From the NCBI RefSeq assembly GCF_910589235.1, contig NW_025813624.1:20821-84820 (forward strand): 64,000 bases of DNA, given 5' to 3'. The position numbers were made by a program, and so were the translations under genes. The DNA comes from Vespa crabro (taxonomy: Eukaryota; Arthropoda; Insecta; Hymenoptera; Vespidae). The notes below the pieces were generated by a model. The model saw only the letters and a program-made list of their open reading frames with translations. It made no database searches and was not told where the DNA came from. Shown here in pieces: positions 1-10,870 of this stretch (the stretch's first letter is position 1; each line of letters opens with the position of its first letter).

Positions 1-298
1 AAGTTTTTAACATTCTTTCATATCGTATATACGATTTTTCGCTCATATACGCGTATCGTCGAAAAACGAAAACTTGAAATCTCGTTCAATTTCAATGATT
101 TTATATTCTATCGATGCAGAATAAAGAATATAACAAGAATATAACGTTTTTACTATGTTTAAATACGCGTTTTCATATGATAATTGTCGAAAAACGTAAT
201 CGACATACGCGAATTTCGGTATATGCGAAGATAAAATGGTGAAATCTTTAATAATACTTGTGCCACAGTTAGAAAAATGTTACCAATCGATTCAGAAC
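1..298 (+). repeat. Partial satellite monomer at the left edge
   Basis: This is monomer positions 44-341; the window begins inside a unit. It matches the consensus except for C to G at 238 (monomer position 281 in this copy), which turns AAATCGTG into AAATGGTG. The same change occurs at 5694 and one copy earlier near 5353, linking this edge to the block 16 monomers to the right. The array continues beyond the left edge. Confidence 0.95.
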
Positions 299-1249
299 AT
301 TGCATTTCATAAGATCAAACATCTATTTTATATTGGAATCAAAGTTTTTAACATTCTTTCATATCGTATATACGATTTTTCGCTCATATACGCGTATCGT
401 CGAAAAAGGAAAACTTGAAATCTCGTTCAATTTCAATGATTTTATATTCTATCGATGCAGAATAAAGAATATAACAAGAATATAACGGTTTTACTATGTT
501 TAAATACGCGTTTTCATATGATAATTGTCGAAAAACCTAATCGACATACGCGAATTTCGGTATATGCGAAGATAAAATCGTGAAATCTTTAATAATGCTT
601 GTGCCACAGTTAGAAAATTGTTACCAATCGATTCAGAACATTGCATTTCATAAGATCAAACATCTATTTTATATTGGAATCAAAGTTTTTAACATTCTTT
701 CATATCGTATATACGATTTTTCGCTCATATACGCGTATCGTCGAAAAACGAAAACTTGAAATCTCGTTCAATTTCAATGATTTTATATTCTATCGATGCA
801 GAATAAAGAATATAACAAGAATATAACGTTTTTACTATGTTTAAATACGCGTTTTCATATGATAATTGTCGAAAAACGTAATCGACATACGCGAATTTCG
901 GTATATGCGAAGATAAAATCGTGAAATCTTTAATAATACTTGTGCCACAGTTAGAAAAATGTTACCAATCGATTCAGAACATTGCATTTCATAAGATCAA
1001 ACATCTATTTTATATTGGAATCAAAGTTTTTAACATTCTTTCATATCGTATATACGATTTTTCGCTCATATACGCGTATCGTCGAAAAACGAAAACTTGA
1101 AATCTCGTTCAATTTCAATGATTTTATATTCTATCGATGCAGAATAAAGAATATAACAAGAATATAACGTTTTTACTATGTTTAAATACGCGTTTTCATA
1201 TGATAATTGTCGAAAAACGTAATCGACATACGCGAATTTCGGTATATGA
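238..1249 (+). repeat. Segmental duplication A, left member (16-monomer offset)
   Basis: The AAATGGTG change (238), a subtype B monomer and TATATGAGAAG (A at 1249) occur in this order. The same series is found exactly 5456 bp later. Private differences inside each member show later drift or conversion. Confidence 0.75.
299..639 (+). repeat. Divergent-subtype monomer (subtype B), copy 1
   Basis: It carries the linked changes CGAAAAAGGAAAAC, AACGGTTTTAC, AAAACCTAATC and GAAAATTG, which ordinary monomers lack. It also has a private AATAATGC in place of AATAATAC near 596. The same linked set recurs in four other monomers, showing one ancestral variant unit that was copied as a block. Confidence 0.9.
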
Positions 1250-1385
1250 GAAGATAAAATCGTGAAATCTTTAATAATACTTGTGCCACAGTTAGAAAAA
1301 TGTTACCAATCGATTCAGAACATTGCATTTCATAAGATCAAACATCTATTTTATATTGGAATCAAAGTTTTTAACATTCTTTCAT

Positions 1386-1399
1386 ATCGTATATACGAT
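1386..1399. repeat. Perfect 14-bp palindrome ATCGTATATACGAT
   Basis: Monomer positions 65-78 equal their own reverse complement over all 14 bases. It is present in nearly all copies. The divergent copies at 1663 and 4050 break it with TGCATAC, and 10939, 43673-43675, 49459 and 55599 carry single changes. It could bind a dimeric protein or extrude as a cruciform; neither is shown. Confidence 0.8.
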
Positions 1400-1430
1400 T
1401 TTTCGCTCATATACGCGTATCGTCGAAAAA
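1399..1430. repeat. Nested inverted repeat: 7-bp stem around a 10-bp palindrome
   Basis: TTTTTCG (1399-1405) is complementary to CGAAAAA (1424-1430), and the intervening 18 bases contain the perfect palindrome ATACGCGTAT (1411-1420). It starts on the last base of the 14-bp palindrome, so monomer positions 65-109 form a dense dyad-symmetry region. Several independent substitutions hit the inner palindrome (for example 11646, 16758, 40613, 45048, 52891, 63464), so it does not look strictly constrained. Confidence 0.7.
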
Positions 1431-1472
1431 CGAAAACTTGAAATCTCGTTCAATTTCAATGATTTTATATTC

Positions 1473-1480
1473 TATCGATG
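1473..1480 (+). other. TATCGATG, near-match to the insect DRE motif
   Basis: The Drosophila DNA replication-related element is TATCGATA; this site matches 7 of 8 bases. Other TATCG steps lie nearby in the monomer, and a perfect AATCGATT palindrome sits at 1649-1656. A substitution to TATCGTTG recurs in several copies (17846, 18869, 20223, 21246, 25677, 61140, 63186). Only a resemblance is claimed. Confidence 0.2.
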
Positions 1481-1483
1481 CAG

Positions 1484-1489
1484 AATAAA
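1484..1489 (+). promoter_or_regulatory. AATAAA hexamer (polyadenylation-signal-like), once per monomer
   Basis: AATAAA lies at monomer positions 163-168 on the plus strand of nearly every copy; I found no AATAAA on the minus strand of the consensus. If the satellite is transcribed, plus-strand transcripts would meet a canonical cleavage hexamer every 341 bases. In sequence this AT-rich a hexamer can occur by chance, so a function is not claimed. Confidence 0.25.
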
Positions 1490-1509
1490 GAATATAACAA
1501 GAATATAAC
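1488..1509 (+). repeat. 11-bp tandem duplication inside the monomer (AAGAATATAAC x2)
   Basis: AAGAATATAAC at 1488-1498 is followed immediately by an identical copy at 1499-1509 (monomer positions 167-188). This is a slippage-prone site: the monomer at 19055-19384 has exactly one copy left. Since essentially all other monomers have two copies, the duplication predates amplification of this array. Confidence 0.9.
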
Positions 1510-1548
1510 GTTTTTACTATGTTTAAATACGCGTTTTCATATGATAAT

Positions 1549-1569
1549 TGTCGAAAAACGTAATCGACA
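1549..1569. repeat. Short hairpin TGTCGA / TCGACA with 9-base loop
   Basis: TGTCGA at 1549-1554 pairs with TCGACA at 1564-1569 in every ordinary monomer (monomer positions 228-233 and 243-248). The loop contains the AAAACG of the second GTCGAAAAACG copy. The recurrent GT to CT change (AAAACCTAATC) at 538, 8390, 46900, 50992 and 53039 lies in the loop and leaves the stem intact. Confidence 0.6.
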
Positions 1570-1577
1570 TACGCGAA

Positions 1578-1594
1578 TTTCGGTATATGCGAAG
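1578..1594 (+). promoter_or_regulatory. CENP-B box-like 17-bp motif (one per monomer)
   Basis: The 17 bases at monomer positions 257-273 read TTTCGGTATATGCGAAG. The conserved CENP-B box pattern is nTTCGnnnnAnnCGGGn. Here TTCG, the central A and the following CG are in register (7 of 9 conserved positions); the last two G are A A. The TTCG/CGAA ends also form a short inverted repeat around a 7-base middle. By eye few copies are altered inside it: the CG is hit at 1249 and 6705, a free position at 7039, and one A at 54434. Protein binding is inference; a chance match in CpG-rich sequence is possible. Confidence 0.35.
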
Positions 1595-1662
1595 ATAAAA
1601 TCGTGAAATCTTTAATAATACTTGTGCCACAGTTAGAAAAATGTTACCAATCGATTCAGAAC

Positions 1663-2003
1663 ATTGCATTTCATAAGATCAAACATCTATTTTATATTGG
1701 AATCAAAGTATTTAACATTCTTTCATATCGTGCATACGATTTTTCGCTCATATACGCGTATCGTCGAAAAAGGATAAATTGAAATCTCGTTCAATTTCAT
1801 TGATTTTATATTCTATCGATGCAGAATAAAGAATATAACAAGAATATAACGGTTTTACTATGTTTAAATACGCGTTTTCATATGATAATTGTCGAAAAAC
1901 CTAATCGACATACGCGAATTTCGGTATATGCGAAGATAAAATCGTGAAATCTTTAATAATACTTGTGCCACAGTTAGAAAATTGTTACCAATCGATTCAG
2001 AAC
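1663..2003 (+). repeat. Subtype B monomer, copy 2 (most divergent)
   Basis: In addition to the four subtype B changes it has AAAGTATTTAAC, TGCATACG in the 14-bp palindrome, GGATAAATTG and TTTCATTGAT. GGATAA introduces an in-frame stop into the spurious 61-codon frame. The TTTCATTGAT change is shared with the copy at 5755, 12 monomers away. Confidence 0.9.
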
Positions 2004-4049
2004 ATTGCATTTCATAAGATCAAACATCTATTTTATATTGGAATCAAAGTTTTTAACATTCTTTCATATCGTATATACGATTTTTCGCTCATATACGCGT
2101 ATCGTCGAAAAACGAAAACTTGAAATCTCGTTCAATTTCAATGATTTTATATTCTATCGATGCAGAATAAAGAATATAACAAGAATATAACGTTTTTACT
2201 ATGTTTAAATACGCGTTTTCATATGATAATTGTCGAAAAACGTAATCGACATACGCGAATTTCGGTATATGCGAAGATAAAATCGTGAAATCTTTAATAA
2301 TACTTGTGCCACAGTTAGAAAAATGTTACCAATCGATTCAGAACATTGCATTTCATAAGATCAAACATCTATTTTATATTGGAATCAAAGTTTTTAACAT
2401 TCTTTCATATCGTATATACGATTTTTCGCTCATATACGCGTATCGTCGAAAAACGAAAACTTGAAATCTCGTTCAATTTCAATGATTTTAAATTCTATCG
2501 ATGCAGAATAAAGAATATAACAAGAATATAACGTTTTTACTATGTTTAAATACGCGTTTTCATATGATAATTGTCGAAAAACGTAATCGACATACGCGAA
2601 TTTCGGTATATGCGAAGATAAAATCGTGAAATCTTTAATAATACTTGTGCCACAGTTAGAAAAATGTTACCAATCGATTCAGAACATTGCATTTCATAAG
2701 ATCAAACATCTATTTTATATTGGAATCAAAGTTTTTAACATTCTTTCATATCGTATATACGATTTTTCGCTCATATACGCGTATCGTCGAAAAACGAAAA
2801 CTTGAAATCTCGTTCAATTTCAATGATTTTATATTCTATCGATGCAGAATAAAGAATATAACAAGAATATAACGTTTTTACTATGTTTAAATACGCGTTT
2901 TCATATGATAATTGTCGAAAAACGTAATCGACATACGCGAATTTCGGTATATGCGAAGATAAAATCGTGAAATCTTTAATAATACTTGTGCCACAGTTAG
3001 AAAAATGTTACCAATCGATTCAGAACATTGCATTTCATAAGATCAAACATCTATTTTATATTGGAATCAAAGTTTTTAACATTCTTTCATATCGTATATA
3101 CGATTTTTCGCTCATATACGCGTATCGTCGAAAAACGAAAACTTGAAATCTCGTTCAATTTCAATGATTTTATATTCTATCGATGCAGAATAAAGAATAT
3201 AACAAGAATATAACGTTTTTACTATGTTTAAATACGCGTTTTCATATGATAATTGTCGAAAAACGTAATCGACATACGCGAATTTCGGTATATGCGAAGA
3301 TAAAATCGTGAAATCTTTAATAATACTTGTGCCACAGTTAGAAAAATGTTACCAATCGATTCAGAACATTGCATTTCATAAGATCAAACATCTATTTTAT
3401 ATTGGAATCAAAGTTTTTAACATTCTTTCATATCGTATATACGATTTTTCGCTCATATACGCGTATCGTCGAAAAACGAAAACTTGAAATCTCGTTCAAT
3501 TTCAATGATTTTATATTCTATCGATGCAGAATAAAGAATATAACAAGAATATAACGTTTTTACTATGTTTAAATACGCGTTTTCATATGATAATTGTCGA
3601 AAAACGTAATCGACATACGCGAATTTCGGTATATGCGAAGATAAAATCGTGAAATCTTTAATAATACTTGTGCCACAGTTAGAAAAATGTTACCAATCGA
3701 TTCAGAACATTGCATTTCATAAGATCAAACATCTATTTTATATTGGAATCAAAGTTTTTAACATTCTTTCATATCGTATATACGATTTTTCGCTCATATA
3801 CGCGTATCGTCGAAAAACGAAAACTTGAAATCTCGTTCAATTTCAATGATTTTATATTCTATCGATGCAGAATAAAGAATATAACAAGAATATAACGTTT
3901 TTACTATGTTTAAATACGCGTTTTCATATGATAATTGTCGAAAAACGTAATCGACATACGCGAATTTCGGTATATGCGAAGATAAAATCGTGAAATCTTT
4001 AATAATACTTGTGCCACAGTTAGAAAAATGTTACCAATCGATTCAGAAC

Positions 4050-4390
4050 ATTGCATTTCATAAGATCAAACATCTATTTTATATTGGAATCAAAATATTT
4101 CACATTCTTTCATATCGTGCATACGATTTTTCGCTCATATACGCGTATCGTCGAAAAAGGAAAACTTGAAATCTCGTTCAATTTCAATGATTTTATATTC
4201 TATCGATGCAGAATAAAGAATATAACAAGAATATAACGGTTTTACTATGTTTAAATACGCGTTTTCATATGATAATTGTCGAAAAACCTAATCGACATAC
4301 GCGAATTTCGGTATATGCGAAGATAAAATCGTGAAATCTTTAATAATACTTGTGCCACAGTTAGAAAATTGTTACCAATCGATTCAGAAC
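4050..4390 (+). repeat. Subtype B monomer, copy 3
   Basis: It has all four subtype B markers together with AAAATATTTCACATTC and TGCATACG, the latter shared with the copy at 1663. It is directly followed by another subtype B copy, the only adjacent pair in the window. Confidence 0.9.
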
Positions 4391-4731
4391 ATTGCATTTC
4401 ATAAGATCAAACATCTATTTTATATTGGAATCAAAGTTTTTAACATTCTTTCATATCGTATATACGATTTTTCGCTCATATACGCGTATCGTCGAAAAAG
4501 GAAAACTTGAAATCTCGTTCAATTTCAATGATTTTATATTCTATCGATGCGGAATAAAGAATATAACAAGAATATAACGGTTTTACTATGTTTAAATACG
4601 CGTTTTCATATGATAATTGTCGAAAAACGTAATCGACATACGCGAATTTCGGTATATGCGAAGATAAAATCGTGAAATCTTTAATAATACTTGTGCCACA
4701 GTTAGAAAATTGTTACCAATCGATTCAGAAC
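4391..4731 (+). repeat. Subtype B monomer, copy 4 (mosaic)
   Basis: It has AAAAAGGAAAAC, AACGGTTTTAC and GAAAATTG but the ordinary AAAACGTAATC, so it is a mosaic of subtype B and the common type. That is a likely trace of gene conversion or crossing-over inside the monomer. It also has a private GCGGAATAAAG. Confidence 0.88.
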
Positions 4732-5693
4732 ATTGCATTTCATAAGATCAAACATCTATTCTATATTGGAATCAAAGTTTTTAACATTCTTTCATATCGT
4801 ATATACGATTTTTCGCTCATATACGCGTATCGTCGAAAAACGAAAACTTGAAATCTCGTTCAATTTCAATGATTTTATATTCTATCGATGCAGAATAAAG
4901 AATATAACAAGAATATAACGTTTTTACTATGTTTAAATACGCGTTTTCATATGATAATTGTCGAAAAACGTAATCGACATACGCGAATTTCGGTATATGC
5001 GAAGATAAAATCGTGAAATCTTTAATAATACTTGTGCCACAGTTAGAAAAATGTTACCAATCGATTCAGAACATTGCATTTCATAAGATCAAACATCTAT
5101 TTTATATTGGAATCAAAGTTTTTAACATTCTTTCATATCGTATATACGATTTTTCGCTCATATACGCGTATCGTCGAAAAACGAAAACTTGAAATCTCGT
5201 TCAATTTCAATGATTTTATATTCTATCGATGCAGAATAAAGAATATAACAAGAATATAACGTTTTTACTATGTTTAAATACGCGTTTTCATATGATAATT
5301 GTCGAAAAACGTAATCGACATACGCGAATTTCGGTATATGCGAAGATAAAATGGTGAAATCTTTAATAATACTTGTGCCACAGTTAGAAAAATGTTACCA
5401 ATCGATTCAGAACATTGCATTTCATAAGATCAAACATCTATTTTATATTGGAATCAAAGTTTTTAACATTCTTTCATATCGTATATACGATTTTTCGCTC
5501 ATATACGCGTATCGTCGAAAAACGAAAACTTGAAATCTCGTTCAATTTCAATGATTTTATATTCTATCGATGCAGAATAAAGAATATAACAAGAATATAA
5601 CGTTTTTACTATGTTTAAATACGCGTTTTCATATGATAATTGTCGAAAAACGTAATCGACATACGCGAATTTCGGTATATGCGAAGATAAAAT

Positions 5694-6705
5694 GGTGAAA
5701 TCTTTAATAATACTTGTGCCACAGTTAGAAAAATGTTACCAATCGATTCAGAACATTGCATTTCATAAGATCAAACATCTATTTTATATTGGAATCAAAG
5801 TTTTTAACATTCTTTCATATCGTATATACGATTTTTCGCTCATATACGCGTATCGTCGAAAAAGGAAAACTTGAAATCTCGTTCAATTTCATTGATTTTA
5901 TATTCTATCGATGCAGAATAAAGAATATAACAAGAATATAACGGTTTTACTATGTTTAAATACGCGTTTTCATATGATAATTGTCGAAAAACCTAATCGA
6001 CATACGCGAATTTCGGTATATGCGAAGATAAAATCGTGAAATCTTTAATAATACTTGTGCCACAGTTAGAAAATTGTTACCAATCGATTCAGAACATTGC
6101 ATTTCATAAGATCAAACATCTATTTTATATTGGAATCAAAGTTTTTAACATTCTTTCATATCGTATATACGATTTTTCGCTCATATACGCGTATCGTCGA
6201 AAAACGAAAACTTGAAATCTCGTTCAATTTCAATGATTTTATATTCTATCGATGCAGAATAAAGAATATAACAAGAATATAACGTTTTTACTATGTTTAA
6301 ATACGCGTTTTCATATGATAATTGTCGAAAAACGTAATCGACATACGCGAATTTCGGTATATGCGAAGATAAAATCGTGAAATCTTTAATAATACTTGTG
6401 CCACAGTTAGAAGAATGTTACCAATCGATTCAGAACATTGCATTTCATAAGATCAAACATCTATTTTATATTGGAATCAAAGTTTTTAACATTCTTTCAT
6501 ATCGTATATACGATTTTTCGCTCATATACGCGTATCGTCGAAAAACGAAAACTTGAAATCTCGTTCAATTTCAATGATTTTATATTCTATCGATGCAGAA
6601 TAAAGAATATAACAAGAATATAACGTTTTTACTATGTTTAAATACGCGTTTTCATATGATAATTGTCGAAAAACGTAATCGACATACGCGAATTTCGGTA
6701 TATGA
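5694..6705 (+). repeat. Segmental duplication A, right member
   Basis: It repeats the marker order of 238-1249 at an offset of 16 x 341 bp: G at 5694, subtype B monomer, A at 6705. It has a private GAAGAATG near 6413 and the TTTCATTGAT change absent from the left member. Confidence 0.75.
5755..6095 (+). repeat. Subtype B monomer, copy 5
   Basis: It has all four subtype B markers and TTTCATTGAT. The AAATGGTG change precedes it at 5694, as it precedes copy 1 at 238. Copy 1 and copy 5 are 5456 bp (exactly 16 monomers) apart. Confidence 0.9.
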
Positions 6706-8482
6706 GAAGATAAAATCGTGAAATCTTTAATAATACTTGTGCCACAGTTAGAAAAATGTTACCAATCGATTCAGAACATTGCATTTCATAAGATCAAACA
6801 TCTATTTTATATTGGAATCAAAGTTTTTAACATTCTTTCATATCGTATATACGATTTTTCGCTCATATACGCGTATCGTCGAAAAACGAAAACTTGAAAT
6901 CTCGTTCAATTTCAATGATTTTATATTCTATCGATGCAGAATAAAGAATATAACAAGAATATAACGTTTTTACTATGTTTAAATACGCGTTTTCATATGA
7001 TAATTGTCGAAAAACGTAATCGACATACGCGAATTTCGATATATGCGAAGATAAAATCGTGAAATCTTTAATAATACTTGTGCCACAGTTAGAAAAATGT
7101 TACCAATCGATTCAGAACATTGCATTTCATAAGATCAAACATCTATTTTATATTGGAATCAAAGTTTTTAACAATCTTTCATATCGTATATACGATTTTT
7201 CGCTCATATACGCGTATCGTCGAAAAACGAAAACTTGAAATCTCGTTCAATTTCAATGATTTTATATTCTATCGATGCAGAATAAAGAATATAACAAGAA
7301 TATAACGTTTTTACTATGTTTAAATACGCGTTTTCATATGATAATTGTCGAAAAACGTAATCGACATACGCGAATTTCGGTATATGCGAAGATAAAATCG
7401 TGAAATCTTTAATAATTCTTGTGCCACAGTTAGAAAAATGTTACCAATCGATTCAGAACATTGCATTTCATAAGATCAAACATCTATTTTATATTGGAAT
7501 CAAAGTTTTTAACATTCTTTCATATCGTATATACGATTTTTCGCTCATATACGCGTATCGTCGAAAAACGAAAACTTGAAATCTCGTTCAATTTCAATGA
7601 TTTTATATTCTATCGATGCAGAATAAAGAATATAACAAGAATATAACGTTTTTACTATGTTTAAATACGCGTTTTCATATGATAATTGTCGAAAAACGTA
7701 ATCGACATACGCGAATTTCGGTATATGCGAAGATAAAATCGTGAAATCTTTAATAATACTTGTGCCACAGTTAGAAAAATGTTACCAATCGATTCAGAAC
7801 ATTGCATTTCATAAGATCAAACATCTATTTTATATTGGAATCAAAGTTTTTAACATTCTTTCATATCGTATATACGATTTTTCGCTCATATACGCGTATC
7901 GTCGAAAAACGAAAACTTGAAATCTCGTTCAATTTCAATGATTTTATATTCTATCGATGCAGAATAAAGAATATAACAAGAATATAACGTTTTTACTATG
8001 TTTAAATACGCGTTTTCATATGATAATTGTCGAAAAACGTAATCGACATACGCGAATTTCGGTATATGCGAAGATAAAATCGTGAAATCTTTAATAATAC
8101 TTGTGCAACAGTTAGAAAAATGTTACCAATCGATTCAGAACATTGCATTTCATAAGATCAAACATCTATTTTATATTGGAATCAAAGTTTTTAACATTCT
8201 TTCATATCGTATATACGATTTTTCGCTCATATACGCGTATCGTCGAAAAACGAAAACTTGAAATCTCGTTCAATTTCAATGATTTTATATTCTATCGATG
8301 CAGAATAAAGAATATAACAAGAATATAACGTTTTTACTATGTTTAAATACGCGTTTTCATATGATAATTGTCGAAAAACCTAATCGACATACGCGAATTT
8401 CGGTATATGCGAAGATAAAATCGTGAAATCTTTAATAATACTTGTGCCACAGTTAGAAAAATGTTACCAATCGATTCAGAAC

Positions 8483-8823
8483 ATTGCATTTCATAAGATC
8501 AAACATCTATTTTATATTGGAATCAAAGTTTCTAACATTCTTTCATATCGTATATACGATTTTTCGCTCATATACGCGTATCGTCGAAAAACGAAAACTT
8601 GAAATCTCGTTCAATTTCAATGATTTTATATTCTATCGATGCAGAATAAAGAATATAACAAGAATATAACGTTTTTACTATGTTTAAATACGCGTTTTCA
8701 TTTGATAATTGTCGAAAAACGTAATCGACATACGCGAATTTCGGTATATGCGAAGATAAAATCGTGAAATCTTTAATAATACTTGTGCCACAGTTAGAAA
8801 ATTGTTACCAATCGATTCAGAAC
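8483..8823 (+). repeat. Variant monomer with GTTTCTAAC and CATTTGATAATT, copy 1 of 3
   Basis: GTTTCTAAC, CATTTGATAATT and GAAAATTG are linked in one unit. The same three changes recur together in the monomers at 10530 (6 monomers later, plus the 1-bp insertion near 10080) and 13940 (10 monomers later still). The first two are each preceded by AAAACCTAATC, the third is not. Confidence 0.85.
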
Positions 8824-9846
8824 ATTGCATTTCATAAGATCAAACATCTATTTTATATTGGAATCAAAGTTTTTAACATTCTTTCATATCGTATATACGA
8901 TTTTTCGCTCATATACGCGTATCGTCGAAAAACGAAAACTTGAAATCTCGTTCAATTTCAATGATTTTATATTCTATCGATGCAGAATAAAGAATATAAC
9001 AAGAATATAACGTTTTTACTATGTTTAAATACGCGTTTTCATATGATAATTGTCGAAAAACGTAATCGACATACGCGAATTTCGGTATATGCGAAGTTAA
9101 AATCGTGAAATCTTTAATAATACTTGTGCCACAGTTAGAAAAATGTTACCAATCGATTCAGAACATTGCATTTCATAAGATCAAACATCTATTTTATATT
9201 GGAATCAAAGTTTTTAACATTCTTTCATATCGTATATACGATTTTTCGCTCATATACGCGTATCGTCGAAAAACGAAAACTTGAAATCTCGTTCAATTTC
9301 AATGATTTTATATTCTATCGATGCAGAATAAAGAATATAACAAGAATATAACGTTTTTACTATGTTTAAATACGCGTTTTCATATGATAATTGTCGAAAA
9401 ACGTAATCGACATACGCGAATTTCGGTATATGCGAAGATAAAGTCGTGAAATCTTTAATAATACTTGTGCCACAGTTAGAAAATTGTTACCAATCGATTC
9501 AGAACATTGCATTTCATAAGATCAAACATCTATTTTATATTGGAATCAAAGTTTTTAACATTCTTTCATATCGTATATACGATTTTTCGCTCACATACGC
9601 GTATCGTCGAGAAACGAAAACTTGAAATCTCGTTCAATTTCAATGATTTTATATTCTATCGATGCAGAATAAAGAATATAACAAGAATATAACGTTTTTA
9701 CTATGTTTAAATACGCGTTTTCATATGATAATTGTCGAAAAACGTAATCGACATACGCGAATTTCGGTATATGCGAAGATAAAATCGTGAAATCTTTAAT
9801 AATACTTGTGCCACAGTTAGAAAAATGTTACCAATCGATTCAGAAC

Positions 9847-10188
9847 ATTGCATTTCATAAGATCAAACATCTATTTTATATTGGAATCAAAGTTTTTAAC
9901 ATTCTTTCATATCGTATATACGATTTTTCGCTCATATACGCGTATCGTCGAAAAACGAAAACTTGAAATCTCGTTCAATTTCAATGATTTTATATTCTAT
10001 CGATGCAGAATAAAGAATATAACAAGAATATAACGTTTTTACTATGTTTAAATACGCGTTTTCATATGATAATTGTCGAAAAAACGTAATCGACATACGC
10101 GAATTTCGGTATATGCGAAGATAAAATCGTCAAATCTTTAATAATACCTGTGCCACAGTTAGAAAAATGTTACCAATCGATTCAGAAC
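9847..10188 (+). repeat. 342-bp monomer, A5 to A6 insertion
   Basis: The homopolymer in GTCGAAAAACG has six A near 10079-10084, making this unit 1 bp long. The copy also carries CGTCAAATC and ATACCTGTG. A homopolymer sequencing error cannot be excluded for the length change. Confidence 0.85.
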
Positions 10189-10529
10189 ATTGCATTTCAT
10201 AAGATCAAACATCTATTTTATATTGGAATCAAAGTTTTTAACATTCTTTCATATCGTATATACGATTTTTCGCTCATATACGCGTATCGTCGAAAAACGA
10301 AAACTTGAAATCTCCTTCAATTTCAATGATTTTATATTCTATCGATGCAGAATAAAGAATATAACAAGAATATAACGTTTTTACTATGTTTAAATACGCG
10401 TTTTCATATGATAATTGTCGAAAAACCTAATCGACATACGCGAATTTCGGTATATGCGAAGATAAAATCGTGAAATCTTTAATAATACTTGTGCCACAGT
10501 TAGAAAAATGTTACCAATCGATTCAGAAC

Positions 10530-10870
10530 ATTGCATTTCATAAGATCAAACATCTATTTTATATTGGAATCAAAGTTTCTAACATTCTTTCATATCGTAT
10601 ATACGATTTTTCGCTCATATACGCGTATCGTCGAAAAACGAAAACTTGAAATCTCGTTCAATTTCAATGATTTTATATTCTATCGATGCAGAATAAAGAA
10701 TATAACAAGAATATAACGTTTTTACTATGTTTAAATACGCGTTTTCATTTGATAATTGTCGAAAAACGTAATCGACATACGCGAATTTCGGTATATGCGA
10801 AGATAAAATCGTGAAATCTTTAATAATACTTGTGCCACAGTTAGAAAATTGTTACCAATCGATTCAGAAC
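10530..10870 (+). repeat. Variant monomer with GTTTCTAAC and CATTTGATAATT, copy 2 of 3
   Basis: It shares all three markers with 8483-8823. The copy-2 neighbourhood (CCACTGTTAG near 11179) also matches the copy-3 neighbourhood (near 14589) at 3410 bp, exactly 10 monomers. The duplicated segment is therefore longer than one unit. Confidence 0.85.

Larger units (their letters stand above)
1411..1575 (+). repeat. Dispersed internal sub-repeats ATACGCG x3 and GTCGAAAAACG x2
   Basis: ATACGCG occurs at 1411-1417, 1527-1533 and 1569-1575. The 11-mer GTCGAAAAACG occurs at 1422-1432 and 1550-1560, 128 bp apart. The two 11-mers and two of the ATACGCG copies are in the same order (ATACGCG then GTCGAAAAACG) with different spacings. 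This hints that the 341-bp unit was itself built from shorter related pieces that have since diverged; chance plus AT/CpG bias is the alternative. Confidence 0.55.
1322..1662 (+). repeat. Reference consensus monomer (341 bp)
   Basis: This copy equals the majority sequence at every position I checked and serves as the coordinate reference for the motifs listed below. Composition is A125 T118 C52 G46. It holds two ATCGAT sites, two ACGCGT sites and one CATATG site, so cutting genomic DNA at CATATG would give a 341-bp ladder. It shows no halving into two related 170-bp parts, so the unit is a true 341-mer and not an obvious dimer, although short motifs recur inside it. Confidence 0.95.

Noticed and set aside
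1473..1480. True DRE/BEAF-type regulatory element
   Set aside because: It is only a 7-of-8 match to a Drosophila motif in sequence already rich in ATCG, and the taxon is unknown. It is kept as a low-confidence resemblance only.
236..5874. ATG-initiated 60-codon frames at 236, 5351 and 5692
   Set aside because: The ATG comes from a single C to G change in AAATCGTG and simply opens another satellite frame. The change is explained by unit copying, not by a gene.
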